Program-made: the position numbers and the translations under genes
Shown here: positions 1-11,700 of the stretch, in pieces
How the letters are laid out: each line of letters opens with the position of its first letter
Numbering within the stretch: the stretch's first letter is position 1
The notes under the pieces: model-generated
What the model saw: the letters and a program-made list of their open reading frames with translations, nothing else
What the model was told of the DNA's origin: nothing
Databases searched by the model: none
Assembly (NCBI RefSeq): GCF_026230105.1
Contig: NC_079476.1
Location: 26,526,559 to 26,590,558 of the forward strand
Source: Diorhabda sublineata
Taxonomy: Eukaryota > Arthropoda > Insecta > Coleoptera > Chrysomelidae
Reading direction: 5' to 3'
DNA: 64,000 nt

Positions 1-539
1 GCACGATTACAAATTTCAATTAGTGAAAAAATTGAAGCCTTAGGATGTTGGTTAGAAGCTTGACTTGATTAAGCACTTTCCAACGTTTACCAACATGTAA
101 TTTGATCGAAACTCATTTTCATCAGTAGGATGAAGCGATTTCTCGAATAAAAATAAATATCTGCCACGAATTTTTCTCGTCAAATTGATTCCCGGGCATA
201 AGTTAGCATCCAGGCACTCCCGATTTAATATCTATGGATTTTAAAGAAACATAACGACTTTCCAAGCAATATTTTCCAATTTGTATGAAATTTTTTCAAT
301 AAACTCGTATTTTTTCTAAAAATTCTTATTTCAAATGTGAAATTTCATTTGAGACACCTTGTATTTGGTAATAAAAGGAAACTAACAAAAACAAAAAAGC
401 AATTTATCAACAAAAATGTACACTGTACGGTTTTGAAGAGGTAGCTAATGAAAATAGATGTGGTACGTCTTCCAAATGAATAACTATATACGAAGAAGGG
501 TTTCAGTAAAAAAATTAGTGTACAGTCGAATGTTCTCCT
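1..539. other. AT-rich non-coding stretch, nothing recognised
   Basis: I see no open frame with a recognisable product and no clear repeat. The end of the mariner-like relic at 540-965 may extend into it. Confidence 0.5.
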
Positions 540-965
540 TCAATATACTTCCATCCCCTCGCCACACACCTTTCCATAAGTTTTTTCCATTGATCCAAGT
601 AGTACTGGAAGTCTTCTTTGGTGAGGGTCATCGGGAGCTCTGCCGTTTTTTGCTTTACAGGCTTCCATCGACTGAAATCGGTTTTGGTTAGAAGTCAGAT
701 TTTTTGGCACTTCAGACAGACTTGTATCATGTGTAATTCCTGGTGTAAAATTTTTCTAATCGTTTTTTTATCGGCGTTTACAGCTTCGGCAAATATCCGG
801 ATGCTAATTCGACAGTCTGCACGCACAATTTGGTTAATTTTGGTCATTGTTTCCGGAGTTGAGACATTTATAGGGTGATTTGGGCTTTCTCGGAGCTCAC
901 TAAAGCACTTAAACCATTCAAAAACACGCTCACGAGAAAATAGTCCCCATAGGTTTTTTCCAACA
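540..965 (-). mobile_element. Mariner-like transposase relic, N- and C-terminal parts joined
   Basis: Read on the minus strand, this gives a transposase-like sequence. The N-terminal helix-turn-helix part includes VSTPETMTKINQIVRAD and ISIRIFAEAVNADKKTIRKI. It is followed almost directly by a C-terminal segment, KEDFQYYLDQWKKLMERC, of the kind that ends SETMAR-like mariner proteins. The catalytic DDD core that should separate them (about 200 residues) is missing, and a stop lies near the join. It is therefore a non-functional internal-deletion derivative. Terminal inverted repeats were not located. The family assignment rests on motif memory, not a search. Confidence 0.72.
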
Positions 966-1714
966 ATTTATTGTATTCAGTCGGAGTTTTTTTTTCAATT
1001 TAATGAACAAGCACATACACCACACAACTTTTAGCGCTGTTCTACAAGTTTGGTAGAAATTTGTTTAGCTTGTAAAATAAAGCTAATAAATCGTATATAG
1101 ACCATTCATAAAATTACATTTTTTTCGTTGTTCTACACGTTCTAAATACCAAAACAAATCCAAAAACATTTATATTTTCAGAAAAAACAACAGTCGTTCG
1201 GTATAACGTTTTTTTGAAGTATGTTTTCTGCGAATAGTATGCAAATAATTCGATAATGTCATGGGGGAAACAACAGTTTATTCAGCGAAATGACTAAGTC
1301 TCTTTTATATCCTCACTGGGGTGCAAATAATTTGGTAATTTACATGCCGCAAACTGTAGATGTCACGACATATACATTACGATTGTAAATAAAGTAATTT
1401 CACATGTATAATCAAAAAAATTCTACATGAAATAAAATGATAAATACGAAAAGATGTTTTGATGATATTCTAATTCATTTACCTGCATGAAATTCGCAAT
1501 TTTTGAGTATATAAAGGGCCTAAATTACAAGTTGAGTATGCTAGATCTTAAATACTATACAACTGCCAGTTTAGATGATAATAATGCCGTTTGGGCCGTT
1601 GGAAAATACCAAAATAAGCTAAAATATGTAATCACAAAATATGTAGACTTTATACCTTCAATTTTAACAAAAACTGCTTATGTAGAAATTAGACCTTAAC
1701 CAAATCGCCAGTAA
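966..1714. other. AT-rich stretch with one unrecognised 70-codon frame
   Basis: Positions 1487-1699 (+) keep a 70-codon frame open that I cannot assign. It has no splice context or homology that I recognise. The phrase TGCAAATAATT plus two to four bases plus GGTAAT/GATAAT occurs twice (near 1,239 and 1,322). Otherwise nothing is seen. Confidence 0.35.
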
Positions 1715-2030
1715 CCGAATTTATGCGTCATGGATGAAACTTGAATCCATCATTTCACATGCGAAACAAAAAAAACAATCTAAATAACGAACTGAAAAGT
1801 GAGCAAAGAAGACAAAGATTGTTCTATCTGCAGGCTAGGTCTTGGCATCGATTTTTTAGGATGCGCGTGTTTGAATTGCACCCTACTCGCCAGATCTGTC
1901 TCCCTCGGATCATTTTCTGTTCCCAATTCGAAAGAATAGCTCGGCGGTCAAAGATTTTCCAGCAACGAAGAAGTGATGCCGGCAGATATTGATTATTTTG
2001 AAAAGCTTCACTGGGATCATCCTCGTACTT
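1715..2030 (+). mobile_element. Mariner transposase relic spanning parts of the catalytic domain
   Basis: Positions about 1,729-1,770 read MDET, a stop, then IHHFTCET. That is the first catalytic-Asp region of mariner (normally MDETW.HHFTPET) with Trp changed to stop. It is followed by KIVLSAG..LASIF and, after a deletion and a frameshift, PYSPDLSPSDHFLFP, the third-Asp motif. The stretch containing the second Asp is lost. Stops and frameshifts make it inactive. It belongs to the same lineage as the relics at 11.1, 31.1, 38.0, 51.4 and 53.1 kb. Confidence 0.85.
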
Positions 2031-2380
2031 CAATATTTACAATGCGAGTAAATTTGAACTTAGAACTTTGGAAAATTCTTTTCAAAAATTAATACTGGAG
2101 CACTATTATACCAATTTTTTAGATATGTTCAATCTAATGATTTTTCATTTTCCGTCTCTTTCCGAATACATTCAATTCGATAAACCGGATAAAACTAATC
2201 AATACTCGTTCCATCAGAATGTTTTGAAGATCTCCAGTAGAACAATCATCAAATCCTGTGCTAAGCTATTTAGATTCGATCAATTTTAGAAAACAATCAT
2301 GTCAATTCCAAAAAAAAAACTGACACTCACACTCGCGGTTTTTCGATTGCTGTATATACCTAAAAAGGCTAAAGGTTCAT
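2031..2380. other. AT-rich stretch, nothing recognised
   Basis: Only short open frames without recognisable content. Confidence 0.4.
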
Positions 2381-2470
2381 ATCCCGCTCATAAGCGGGAT
2401 TAAGTCATTCCATTTACGCCCCTGCCTAATCAGGGCTGGAACACCGGACAGTAGCGGCACGCCAGGATGC
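2381..2470. repeat. GC-rich segment with two inverted repeats
   Basis: 2381-2400 is a perfect 8-bp inverted repeat (ATCCCGCT, loop CATA, AGCGGGAT). About 18 bases on, GCCCCTG..CAGGGC forms a second imperfect stem. This 90-bp patch is far richer in G+C than its surroundings. It could be the structured end of a mobile element. I see no CTRR end that would make it a Helitron terminus. Confidence 0.5.
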
Positions 2471-3159
2471 ATCTATATCAAAAAATTATTGGAAAAAAAA
2501 TCAGTTCATCGTCATTTTTTAAATTGTATAGCCTTGTCTAATAAGGGCATTAAATATCATATTAAATACGCTAAAATGGAATTTGACCAATTCATTTATT
2601 GCTACAAGTTTAATAATCCAAAAAAAAATAAGCAGGATAATCAAAGAATCCTTTTTTTTGTTTAATTTAATCATATAACTATTTTTGTAGCATTTTTCCC
2701 TATTTATAACAATTTATATCTCTTGAAGTTGACAATTTACATATTCAAATACACTCTATTATAGTATATTTCTATTCATAGTCCAGGAAATCTAGTCTAA
2801 AAATAATCTTTTCGCATTGTTTCCATTTATATAAACTTTGGAAATGGATTTAAGCTTATTAATCTCTTTCCCTTAAAATAACCCCCTGAGTAATGAAACT
2901 TCAACATTGACAGTTTATTTTTCAACTAATCTAGACAAACCTTTTGTTCAATTGAAGTTTTTCTACACCCTATCAATTTTTCTAACAACATTTTAAACAA
3001 TTCATTGAATATGCTGTATAAGAAACTTTATAATTTAGTATAAATGAGATTGAATTGTCATGTGATAAAGAATGAGAATCAATGTGTTTATGACGTCTTA
3101 ATTAAGTACAAATTCCAAATTTCCTTCGCGTTATTTTTGAAATGTAGGACATAACGTTC
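2471..3159. other. AT-rich stretch, nothing recognised
   Basis: No coding pattern, repeat or transposon motif is recognised. Confidence 0.4.
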
Positions 3160-3620
3160 AAAATCTATATAAATATTGCCTGCTTGTCAAGCAAAACTAG
3201 CCACCAGGTGAGCTACTAAATTCCAAAACACGGAATCCAAATAACGGATTTCAGCATGAGTGTTGCCCCAGGAGGTCCACGGGGATTACACCCATTATCA
3301 CTTGGACAGCTTGTGCAGAGACAGTCCGTTAGGAGCTGGCGATATTCAACACTTCTTGTCTCTGCATCATCGTCATCGATTTGCAATGTTTCTTCATCTA
3401 GGAGGCCTCTGATCAGGCAGGAAAACCATCAGCAACCTTCGTTTATTCGTCCGTGGTTCACTAATGTTTGCCATTAAGACTCGGCCGTCTTCTGTAGTGA
3501 GGCCAAAAAGACATCTTCATATCTAAAGTTACTTCGTATCTAGACAATCTTACCTCTATTCGTTTTCCTCTAAGAAACATGGTCTACAGTTTACATCATC
3601 CTGAAGAACTAAAAAGCTGG
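3160..3620 (+). other. TATA-like box followed by a GC-richer, unassigned stretch
   Basis: TATATAAATA lies at 3166-3175, and a consensus-like donor CAG|GTGAGC follows at about 3207. A 73-codon frame then runs from 3256 to 3477 in base composition richer than its flanks. I do not recognise the encoded protein on either strand. It may be a small 5' exon region, a decayed retroelement, or nothing. It is recorded because composition and signals coincide. Confidence 0.2.
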
Positions 3621-4639
3621 TTCCTGTTTCCATATAAATCCGTAAAACAAAACGAATAGAATAGAACAAATTTCAGTTTGGTTATATTTGGTTACATTTT
3701 AAAACAATTCAAATTTGTTCTACTACTCGTTCCTTCTTACGTAGAATCTAACCACCAAACTATAAATTCACTACGACAACAGGGAATTCGGTTGTGGGCT
3801 ACAACCATCCCGGATTTATATATAGATAAATCTCAGCGCTATTTTTAGGTGTTTTCAGTTTTTCATATGACGAATACCACTTTCTGAGGAAGAGTTTTCG
3901 TTGAGGAATTTGAGGTTATAAGGTTTTCAAATTGTATTATAAGGATTCAGCAGATTTCTACTACCACACACCACACAACAACACAAAAAATGCTAGATTC
4001 CTATTTACAAGCCTTGAATCGATTAGAATCCTTGTTAACATGATTATTATGCTTCATATAAATTTGTTCGTTAAGGTTAAGGTACTTTGGAGTATTGGAG
4101 GTGGAACTAGCATAGAGAATCAAATAATTTTAACCCCAAAGGAAGACTTTCGCTCCTGTTAACATTTATTAAATTATTGAATGTGTGAAATGCGCGGTTG
4201 TCAAGATTCTAAACGTAATGAAGATAGACTGATATTTAATTAACAGTGTTGATGTAATAACATTGACAAGTGACAAGTACGAATCACGTATTACTAATTT
4301 TCTTTTAGGTCATCTTTTTTTTGTAAAAACTACCATAGTTTACCTAGGTGTTGAAAATAAATGAATATTGTGTTTAAATGGCAACCGGTTTTCTCTCGGT
4401 TTATTTTCCTTTGTACCAGTGTCTGGGATTCATTTCCATTTATTTTCCGCAACTTTCCAGAACATCTACGGTGCATATAATTGTAATTACGAACTTTAGT
4501 TCTTATTTACAAATTTACAATTAGGTTTTTAATATGAACTGTGTTTAGAAAAGTTGAAAATATCGTTTGGAAGTTCGTCTTGGAATTTCTTAAAATTATA
4601 TCGAGGTTATGGACACTATATGGCTGCCAAATAAATACT
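3621..4639. other. AT-rich stretch, nothing recognised
   Basis: No recognisable coding or transposon sequence. Confidence 0.4.
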
Positions 4640-4765
4640 AAGCAACATGGCGTCTACAAACTTCAAACATATACTGTATACACAGTGGTATTTTTCAAGC
4701 AAATACCGCCATCTCTAAGTCAAATCTGGTACATCACTGGAACCATCTTCGTAAAAACATATCCA
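4640..4765 (+). repeat. Dispersed repeat, copy 1 (partner at 11,595-11,700)
   Basis: The copies share, in order, AACATGGCGTCT.CAAACTT, AAACAT, ACCGCCATCTCTA, and a GG.A.CATCTTCGTA-like segment. The same order and spacing at 11.6 kb shows a dispersed repeat family. I could not find a coding frame or termini. Confidence 0.6.
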
Positions 4766-5420
4766 TTTTGATTTTTGGCTTTTCTTTATCATTTTTCGAG
4801 ATAAAATTCGTTTCATTTCAAAGAATTTCATCTAAAATTGATAAATAGAAGACCAAAAACTTTTCTTTGGTTTATTTCTATAATTTCTACAGTAACTTTC
4901 GAGATATGTTATTGATAAACAATCTACTTTATCTTTTTTCATGATATTTCATTAATTTGGATGATTATTTATGTATCGCACTTACATAATATAACGAAAA
5001 TATTTTAATTAAGTATTAGTCGACAATTATAAGTTTAGGATTATTTTACAAATTACTCTGCGAAACATGCCAAGGCAGGTGTATGAATAATTAGCTATTT
5101 TCATTTTGACTTCACCTCGCTATGTATTTGAGTGGGTATTTGTATTTTAACATCTACTTATAATTGAAAATAACCTATATTATAAAACGGGATATAAATC
5201 TCGAGATCCTCCAACTTGTTAATCGAATCGTCTTCAATATCCAGCCTTCCACGCTGTAAAAAACCACCGACCAAACTTAGCACGAACCTCAATCGTAGGT
5301 TAAAATCAAAATCGGGACAAATAAGTACCTCAATAATGCTTATTAGGCTTGTTGAATAGTACATTTCATTTATTTGTCTTCAATATAGTTAATCCACGTC
5401 CCAATAACTTTGATTCCCAT
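4766..5420. other. AT-rich stretch, nothing recognised
   Basis: A 68-codon minus-strand frame (5158-5364) has no recognisable content. Confidence 0.35.
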
Positions 5421-5600
5421 TTCTATATCCTCTAGAACATCTTGGAAACGTTTTCAATGCATCGAATGTCTTTCTGATCTATAACGAGCTTTTTGAGGAG
5501 CTGCATTAGTTTGTGGTACTGTACGCGATCGAATGCCTTTTCATAATTTATGAAACAGAGGCAAACGTCCTTTCTGATAGATGATCTGTCGAATCATAGG
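5421..5600 (-). mobile_element. Non-LTR retrotransposon reverse-transcriptase relic
   Basis: On the minus strand, 5,590 down to about 5,430 reads CLCFINYEKAFDRV then HKLMQLLKKL..DQKDIRCIENV. This is the reverse-transcriptase palm region around the first catalytic Asp (F.D/NYEKAFD.V), as in insect LINE elements. Stops and frame breaks lie on both sides, and neither the following GVRQG motif nor the YADD box is adjacent. It is an isolated, dead fragment. Confidence 0.75.
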
Positions 5601-7299
5601 AATCGTAGTTTCCGAAATCTCTTGGTCGATTAGAGAAACTTGAAGAGTAGATCCCAGATCCCGGCAAGAAGCTGAGGAACAAACACGATTCGCGGTGCAT
5701 CTTCTACCTGGTAATCAAAGTCTCCGCGACCAATTGGCTATGACCAAGATAGTTGAATTGGATTGGCGAGTCAATATTTCAAAACAAGGGTTCCTATATT
5801 GATTTGCAATTATTCACCCCATAATATGTTACGAACAAGTCCGCGATATCGGTCCTGTCCGTCTATAATGGAATTATAAAATTGGGTGATGTGTTTGATG
5901 TAGTTTTTACAAACCGCGTTTGATCCTCGTTTACATTGGTTATAAGAATGTCTGTTTATTCATTGTTTTATTTATTTTTTGATAATTTATTTTGGGATAT
6001 ATAGTTTACTTTACTTTTTTGATGAATAATACATATTGTAATTCTTTTGAATATACGAATACAATCAGCACACATTAACGAAAAAAAAATCTATTTTATT
6101 ATTCTCTTTATATTCAATCATTTTTCATTTTTAATTTCGTTGAAATCTGACAAGTTTGATGGAGAAACGAATCATGAGATTATTTAATTACGAACCCTCA
6201 ACTACAGTAAGATTAATCTTCTAAGTTTATTAAAAATGCACGTGAAACTACGGGACTGAAAAATTTTACTTTCAACTGTGTTTTACAGAAAGCAATCCCC
6301 ATCATATAATTAAAACAAGAAGTCAGTATTTCGAAAAAGTGTAAGTTTATTGTGAAAGGTAAAGGATTCGGAAAAATGTTACTGCGAGTGTTCAAATTGA
6401 TCTTCCAAAAACGTGATCCTTGAGAAAGTCCTACAGGAAGAAATAACAAAATGTGAGGTTATTTCGGACCACTAAACGAATTAAAACGTGAGGACTCTAG
6501 TCATTCCAGTAAATGCAGTTTCTGTACCGTACGTTCAGCTTGAAGATTACTGCAAACGACCACAAAATGGAATGCTGGTCGTCCAGAACACGGCGCGTCG
6601 GTAACAGAGCCCGTTTTTAAGAAATTCCTCTACGTCTTCCACATAATTGCGTTCGTGCGCAGATACGACATAACTCATTCTTGAAGCGTGATCGCTAATG
6701 GAAAAGAGAAATCCTTAAACAAATTGAATGTAAATTTAACGAAAAAAGAAGACACGTATCTTAGATATACGCAAATCAAGGCGAGTGATTTATTTTTAAG
6801 TTATTTAGGTCTACAGGAAGAAATGTAAATGTTAAATCCTTCCGTGTTTAGGGCAAATATACCACCAGTAAACACACCGAGGCTGTTCAAACACAGGATG
6901 TGCAAGTATAGTGTTCGAAGATATATTTGTGGCCTCCTGCAGTCGTAATATATCGATAAAACTTACCCCCACAGAACCGTATCTAGGATATTATTTTGTG
7001 AATATTTCACGATAATTAATTTTCAAAAAATAAATTCCATAATGGTAATTTATACAACAAGTACATGAAGTAGCACTTCTTTTAACGATTGGGGGAAAAG
7101 TTGATGGCAATTTCATTAGTGAAAAAAAGACTTTTTATGCGAATCTCTTGAAAATGTATTAGATTTTTTAATTTGACATATTTATTCACTTAAATCAAAA
7201 TTATCGTTTATAATTAAGGTTGGTTTTAGTTTTAAATAGCTGGACTATAGTGTTGAGGATCAAATTTTTTAGACCTTTCTTCAAAATGAGCTTAGAACA
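5601..7299. other. AT-rich stretch, no gene recognised
   Basis: The region immediately after the reverse-transcriptase relic (to about 5,830) may be more of the same element, too decayed to read. A GC-richer patch at 6,490-6,700 encodes nothing I recognise on either strand. Confidence 0.35.
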
Positions 7300-7825
7300 T
7301 ACGTTTATAAACTTGACTTTCCGTTTGCCGTTAACTTTCCATGGGGGACGTTTTCCGTTTGACTTTATTAACCCTGTTTCGACTATCCGTTAGCCGTTTG
7401 ACATCTATAGACTCTATCCACAAATTTGACTTTCCGTTTGTCATTTGATGTCTATAGATTCTATCCACAAATTTGACTTTCCGTATGCCGTTGTCTTTCC
7501 ACGGATGACGTTTGCTGTTTGACTTTATTGATCCTGGTTTGACGATCCGTTAGCCGTTTGACATCTATAGATTCTATTCACAAATTTGACTTTCCGTTAA
7601 CCGTTTGATGTCTATAGATTCTATACAAATATTTGACTTTCCTTATACCGTTGTCTTTCCACGGGTGACGTTTGCTGTTTGACTTCATTGACCCTGTTTT
7701 GATTTTTCGTTTGTCGTTGCCGTTTGCGGGTGACGTTTGCCGTTTGACTTTATTAACCCTGTTTTGACTATCCGTTAGTCGTTTGACATCTATAGATTCT
7801 ATCCACAAATTCGACTTTGAATGAT
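7300..7825. repeat. Complex minisatellite built on TTTGACTTTCCGTT
   Basis: TTTGACTTTCCGTT and CCGTTTGACATCTATAGATTCTATCC-type blocks recur (near 7,406, 7,451, 7,566, 7,611 and 7,790). They are interleaved with GTCTTTCCACGG.TGACGTTTGC blocks. Spacings of about 45, 115 and 180 bp suggest a compound unit whose sub-blocks were duplicated separately. No coding meaning is seen; the 76-codon minus-strand frame is a by-product of the repeat. Confidence 0.85.
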
Positions 7826-8339
7826 TTTATGCATTTCGATGTTATTCAATTTAGTGCAAACGTCAACGATAACGGGAAACACAAAATCAAATTTATGAAT
7901 CGGCCTTTATTCTGGTACCGTTTCATAAAAGTGTTATATTCTTTTAGATAATGTTATTTGGATATAATTTCTTCTTCTTTTTAATCTATTAATATATTTA
8001 ATTCATTAATTCGTTCTAATACATTAGCCTGATAAGAATTCTCGTTGTGCGGACGCCATTTTATTACCAATAAGAAGTTGCGTGACCGATAGGGGCGGTG
8101 GAATCTATCCGTTTGTCCATTAAGACAAATTGTACCTCATCTGATAATAATTTTAAGTAGTAGTTGTAGTTACAAACTAACTTGGAGTTCGATACATTAC
8201 AAAAATTATACATTCGATCTTAAAATCATCTATTATCCACTCTATTCAGGAAATCAGCTTATTCCCCATGCATTTCCGCTCATAATTCTACAGAATTTCA
8301 AGAATTTTAATAATAAACAAAAATAACAATAACATCGTC
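7826..8339. other. AT-rich stretch, nothing recognised
   Basis: A short GC-richer patch at 8,040-8,110 is unassigned. Confidence 0.35.
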
Positions 8340-8908
8340 GTTTACTGGAAATCTCCCTCGTATTAGTGGATAGGAAAATGTCACTAGGAGTCAAATCTAG
8401 CGAATATGGTGGCTTATTGTAGAGTTTAGTTGTTCCGAATACGTGCTGATTGAAATCTAGGGATTACGCCAGGTCCTGAATTCAATACCAGCTATAAAAT
8501 TTTCATTTCTATTACAATGTGCCAACGCTTGATCGTGGTTGTCTTGAATATTGGACAACCCGTACTGGAAGATTATGCAGCTCGGGTTTTTAAATATGAA
8601 ATGAATCCAAAACGTTTTATATCCTTCAACTGAGCAGTTCAAATCATTTTGTAACTTTTTTGTAATTTTATTATCATTTCAGCATTAGAATCTCTTCCAG
8701 AACATTTTGAAACATTCTGCGTCATTCCAATACGACCTTTTTGATAGTTTTTTTCCCTTTTCTAAGGTTGAAAATAACAATTTTTAACTATTATGAATAG
8801 ATTTCTAGCGAAATTCAATAGTAGCTGAAAATTGTATTTTTCGCAGTTTGAATTTAAATAAGTTTACATATTTAGAAAAACACGAAAACTTAAGTAGCAG
8901 CCCTCGTA
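8340..8908 (-). mobile_element. Mariner relic with one terminal repeat
   Basis: 8,882-8,906 is a mariner-type terminal repeat (minus strand: CGAGGGCTGCTACTTAAG) flanked by TA at 8,907-8,908. The same TIR is seen at 44.9 kb and 60.9 kb. Further along the minus strand, 8,414-8,379 reads KPPYSLDLTPSD, the third catalytic-Asp motif of mariner transposase (PPYSPDLAPSD). The sequence between is too degraded to follow, and the opposite terminus was not found. Confidence 0.65.
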
Positions 8909-11085
8909 TATTCATATTTTTTATTAAGCAATATAAGCATGTAGTGATTAATATGGGTGATTAATGAACATTATTCATCGAAATGTTTATTAAAAGATAA
9001 GCTTACAAAGCTTTATACTGCCCAGTATATTTTTTAAGTTAAAACGTTTTTGTTGAAAGGGTTCGTTAATCAGAACGAGTTACATCACAATAGGGGTAGA
9101 AAGAAGGATAAGCTAACCTCATTTATATGCTTATCGTTCTTATACACAATTTTGACGATATAAAGATAAGTTACTTGCTAACGAAATAAATTCACAATAT
9201 TATATCTGTTTCTAATTTTTCTAACCTCATTTTTGTCAATTTAACTATCTTATTTGACCCTATATAATCTTATATTTCACTGCCGAATGATTTCACGTGA
9301 AGAAAATTATGTTTTTTTCTACTTTTCCATGGTCTCAATATAATATATTTACTTTGAAATCAAAATCTAGTCGCCAATTAATTGATTTGGTTTTTTCTTA
9401 TGTACCACATTGAATAGAGAAACGTACAGCAAAAATATTCACGGCTCTATCACTAAATTGAGTAGTTCAAATAAATTTCGTTTTCTTCAAGTTAAAATTG
9501 TCTACGAGTTGCTAAAATGAGGTCCAATCATAGAAGGATTACCATCAGCAGTTTTGGTAGAAAGCTGACGATGATTTTAATACAAAAATTGATGAAAATA
9601 TAACCTGGAAATAAGTAGAAATGATAAACTAGGCTACTGACTGATCTAGAATGATCAATTCTGAATGTTACAACAGCATTTATATATCAGGGAAACCAAT
9701 CGAAGAAGATAAACCAGATATCAGTTCAAGCAAAAACGAATTGAAAGGTCTTTGTTTGGCAACCAAAGATTTCTTCGACTCTTGCAGATCAAAAAATAAA
9801 TTACGAGGTGTAAGTTTTTGTACATCTAAAGAAGCTATTGATGCACAAACCGCTTATCATATCTCTCATATACAGAGTGTCCTATCCTCAATAACATAAT
9901 CCGGATGTCCATTCTACGGAATCGTGACGAAATTGCAATTATTTAAGCAATCTTTTATTTGAATAAATACACGTTATGTTGATATCAAAAGCAATGAAAA
10001 CAAGACAGAATGTACTGGTACCATCCTCTTTCAGGATGTTACCAATCAAGGAAGGAAAAAAGGGTCCTCAAGATAACAACAGCTGAAGATTTCTACATGT
10101 TGATTAGATATCAAACTTTTGGAACATCTCGAAAGTATTCCATTGGATTTAAGTCAGCGTTGAACTATGGCTACTGTGCACGGACATTCCAACAATCTCC
10201 TGTCTTTTCGACAGATCCTCATCCTCTTAACCTCGCAGTTTCCGCTCCCTTGAGTTCTATGGAAGATTCTGGGATGTCTTATCTTTTTGTTAGAGATTAG
10301 GCTGTTTGGTTAGGTTCCTTGTCCTGTCATTTTCTTATCAGGTAGTGCATAGTTACGTTCTGTTTGTGTGGTGCTCGTCACTGGTTTGTTTTCCGTCTTC
10401 TTTGAGAGTTTCGAGCACCACCTTTCAGTTTGTAGGGTGCTTTCCTCCGCAGTTCTAAAATTTGGTGTTTTTCCATTCTGTTTAGGATGCAGCCGGTGCT
10501 CTGTATAGATCCGTTATCACAAACACACTTATTTTGATGATGATGAATTTTCCAGTGTTGTCATCGTTTTTTTAAGTAAGGCTCGTTAGTTGCCATATTC
10601 TTTTTGGTCTTAATCAATTTTCCTTCGGCTTTATCTATACTTCCAATGTGGAGGTTGTGCATGGATATTTGAGGTTATCTCCAGTTTTATTTGTAAACAA
10701 AACTCGGGTGTAGTCGGAGGATTTACAACAATAAGTTATATAATTAGTCAAAAAATAAAACTGTGGTTTAATTTTGTAGGGGACTTTATATTTGTAACTA
10801 TATTATTTGAATCCTAGGCCGTTGCAATTTAAATTATACAACCAGTTGGTATTAAGCTCTCGGTGTTTCGAAATACCGTACAATCATCATAATGTGCTGA
10901 AATAAAGCGTTGAACGCCATAAACTGTAATAACTTTGACACCGCGTTTTGTTCAAGTGATTTGTTGCTGTGGAATTTCTACTACGTTTAGAAAATATTTC
11001 TGGTACTTTTTCATTACTATATCAAAAATTAGGATTTATTCCTCTTTTGTATACTGTCGCGGTTTGTTTCATTATTCTTCACTTC
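8909..11085. other. Mostly unrecognised; two isolated open frames
   Basis: Two plus-strand frames stand out by length, 9,651-9,899 (82 codons) and 10,010-10,300 (96 codons). Neither resembles a protein family I know, and neither has clear splice or promoter context. They may be decayed mobile-element or gene fragments. The rest is AT-rich with no visible structure. Confidence 0.25.
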
Positions 11086-11528
11086 TTTATATTTGATTAT
11101 TTTCATGAACCGCGATCGTTTTTGTTTTGATTTTATACACTTGCGATGTTTGAGTACAAAAATTGAATGGAGGATTTATAAGGAAAATTTAGACTCACAT
11201 TCTATAGAAAAATTATCCAGCTCGCATCCCAAAAAACAGTCTTTGCCTACTTTGAAGTCAGTTCTTTCTTTCCAGTCGTTTGTTTTGATTATTTTTTTGT
11301 TTCATTGCCAAACGTTTGATGGAAGCTGCTTTTGTTCCATTTTGAGCAAACGCGGCATCCATCTTGTCCACAGCTTTCTCATGTATTAGTTAATACTAGA
11401 TAATCGACGTTTATTCAGTACTCTGAAGTCGTTACTTCATGTGGTTTAATCCAAAGTAAAATCAAGTTCAGCTTTTATTTTGTTATTGTTATTTGTACTA
11501 ATGCCTTTCAAATAAAAATATTCTATCA
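11086..11528 (-). mobile_element. Mariner transposase relic (N-terminal and part of core)
   Basis: In minus-strand order this gives FYLKGIS..IKAELDFTL (N-terminus), then MRKLWTRWMPRLLKMEQKQ (linker after the helix-turn-helix; functional relatives read MRKLCARWVPRLLT.EQK). A degraded TVFWDASWIIF segment from the core follows. Intervening segments are deleted or frameshifted. Same lineage as the 38.0 kb copy. Confidence 0.8.
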
Positions 11529-11594
11529 CATTACGATGAATGTTTACATATACAATGAAAACGTTTACTATTGACAGCTGTCAAAAACAAATAT

Positions 11595-11700
11595 TAAACA
11601 ACATGGCGTCTTCAAACTTGAAACATGTACTTTTCCAAACAACTACCGCCATCTCTAGATTGTACTAGATATTTATGGTATTATCTTCGTATCAGATAAA
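11595..11700 (+). repeat. Dispersed repeat, copy 2 (partner at 4,640-4,765)
   Basis: Shares AACATGGCGTCTTCAAACTT, AAACAT, TACCGCCATCTCTA and ATCTTCGTA with the 4.6 kb copy, in the same order. Confidence 0.6.

Noticed and set aside
2381..2400. Helitron 3' hairpin
   Set aside because: No CTRR end follows within the usual distance.
9651..9899. Possible Copia-type reverse transcriptase, because a neighbouring frame reads LNVTTAFIYQGN
   Set aside because: Only a few residues resemble the DV.TAFLNG motif and nothing before or after supports it.
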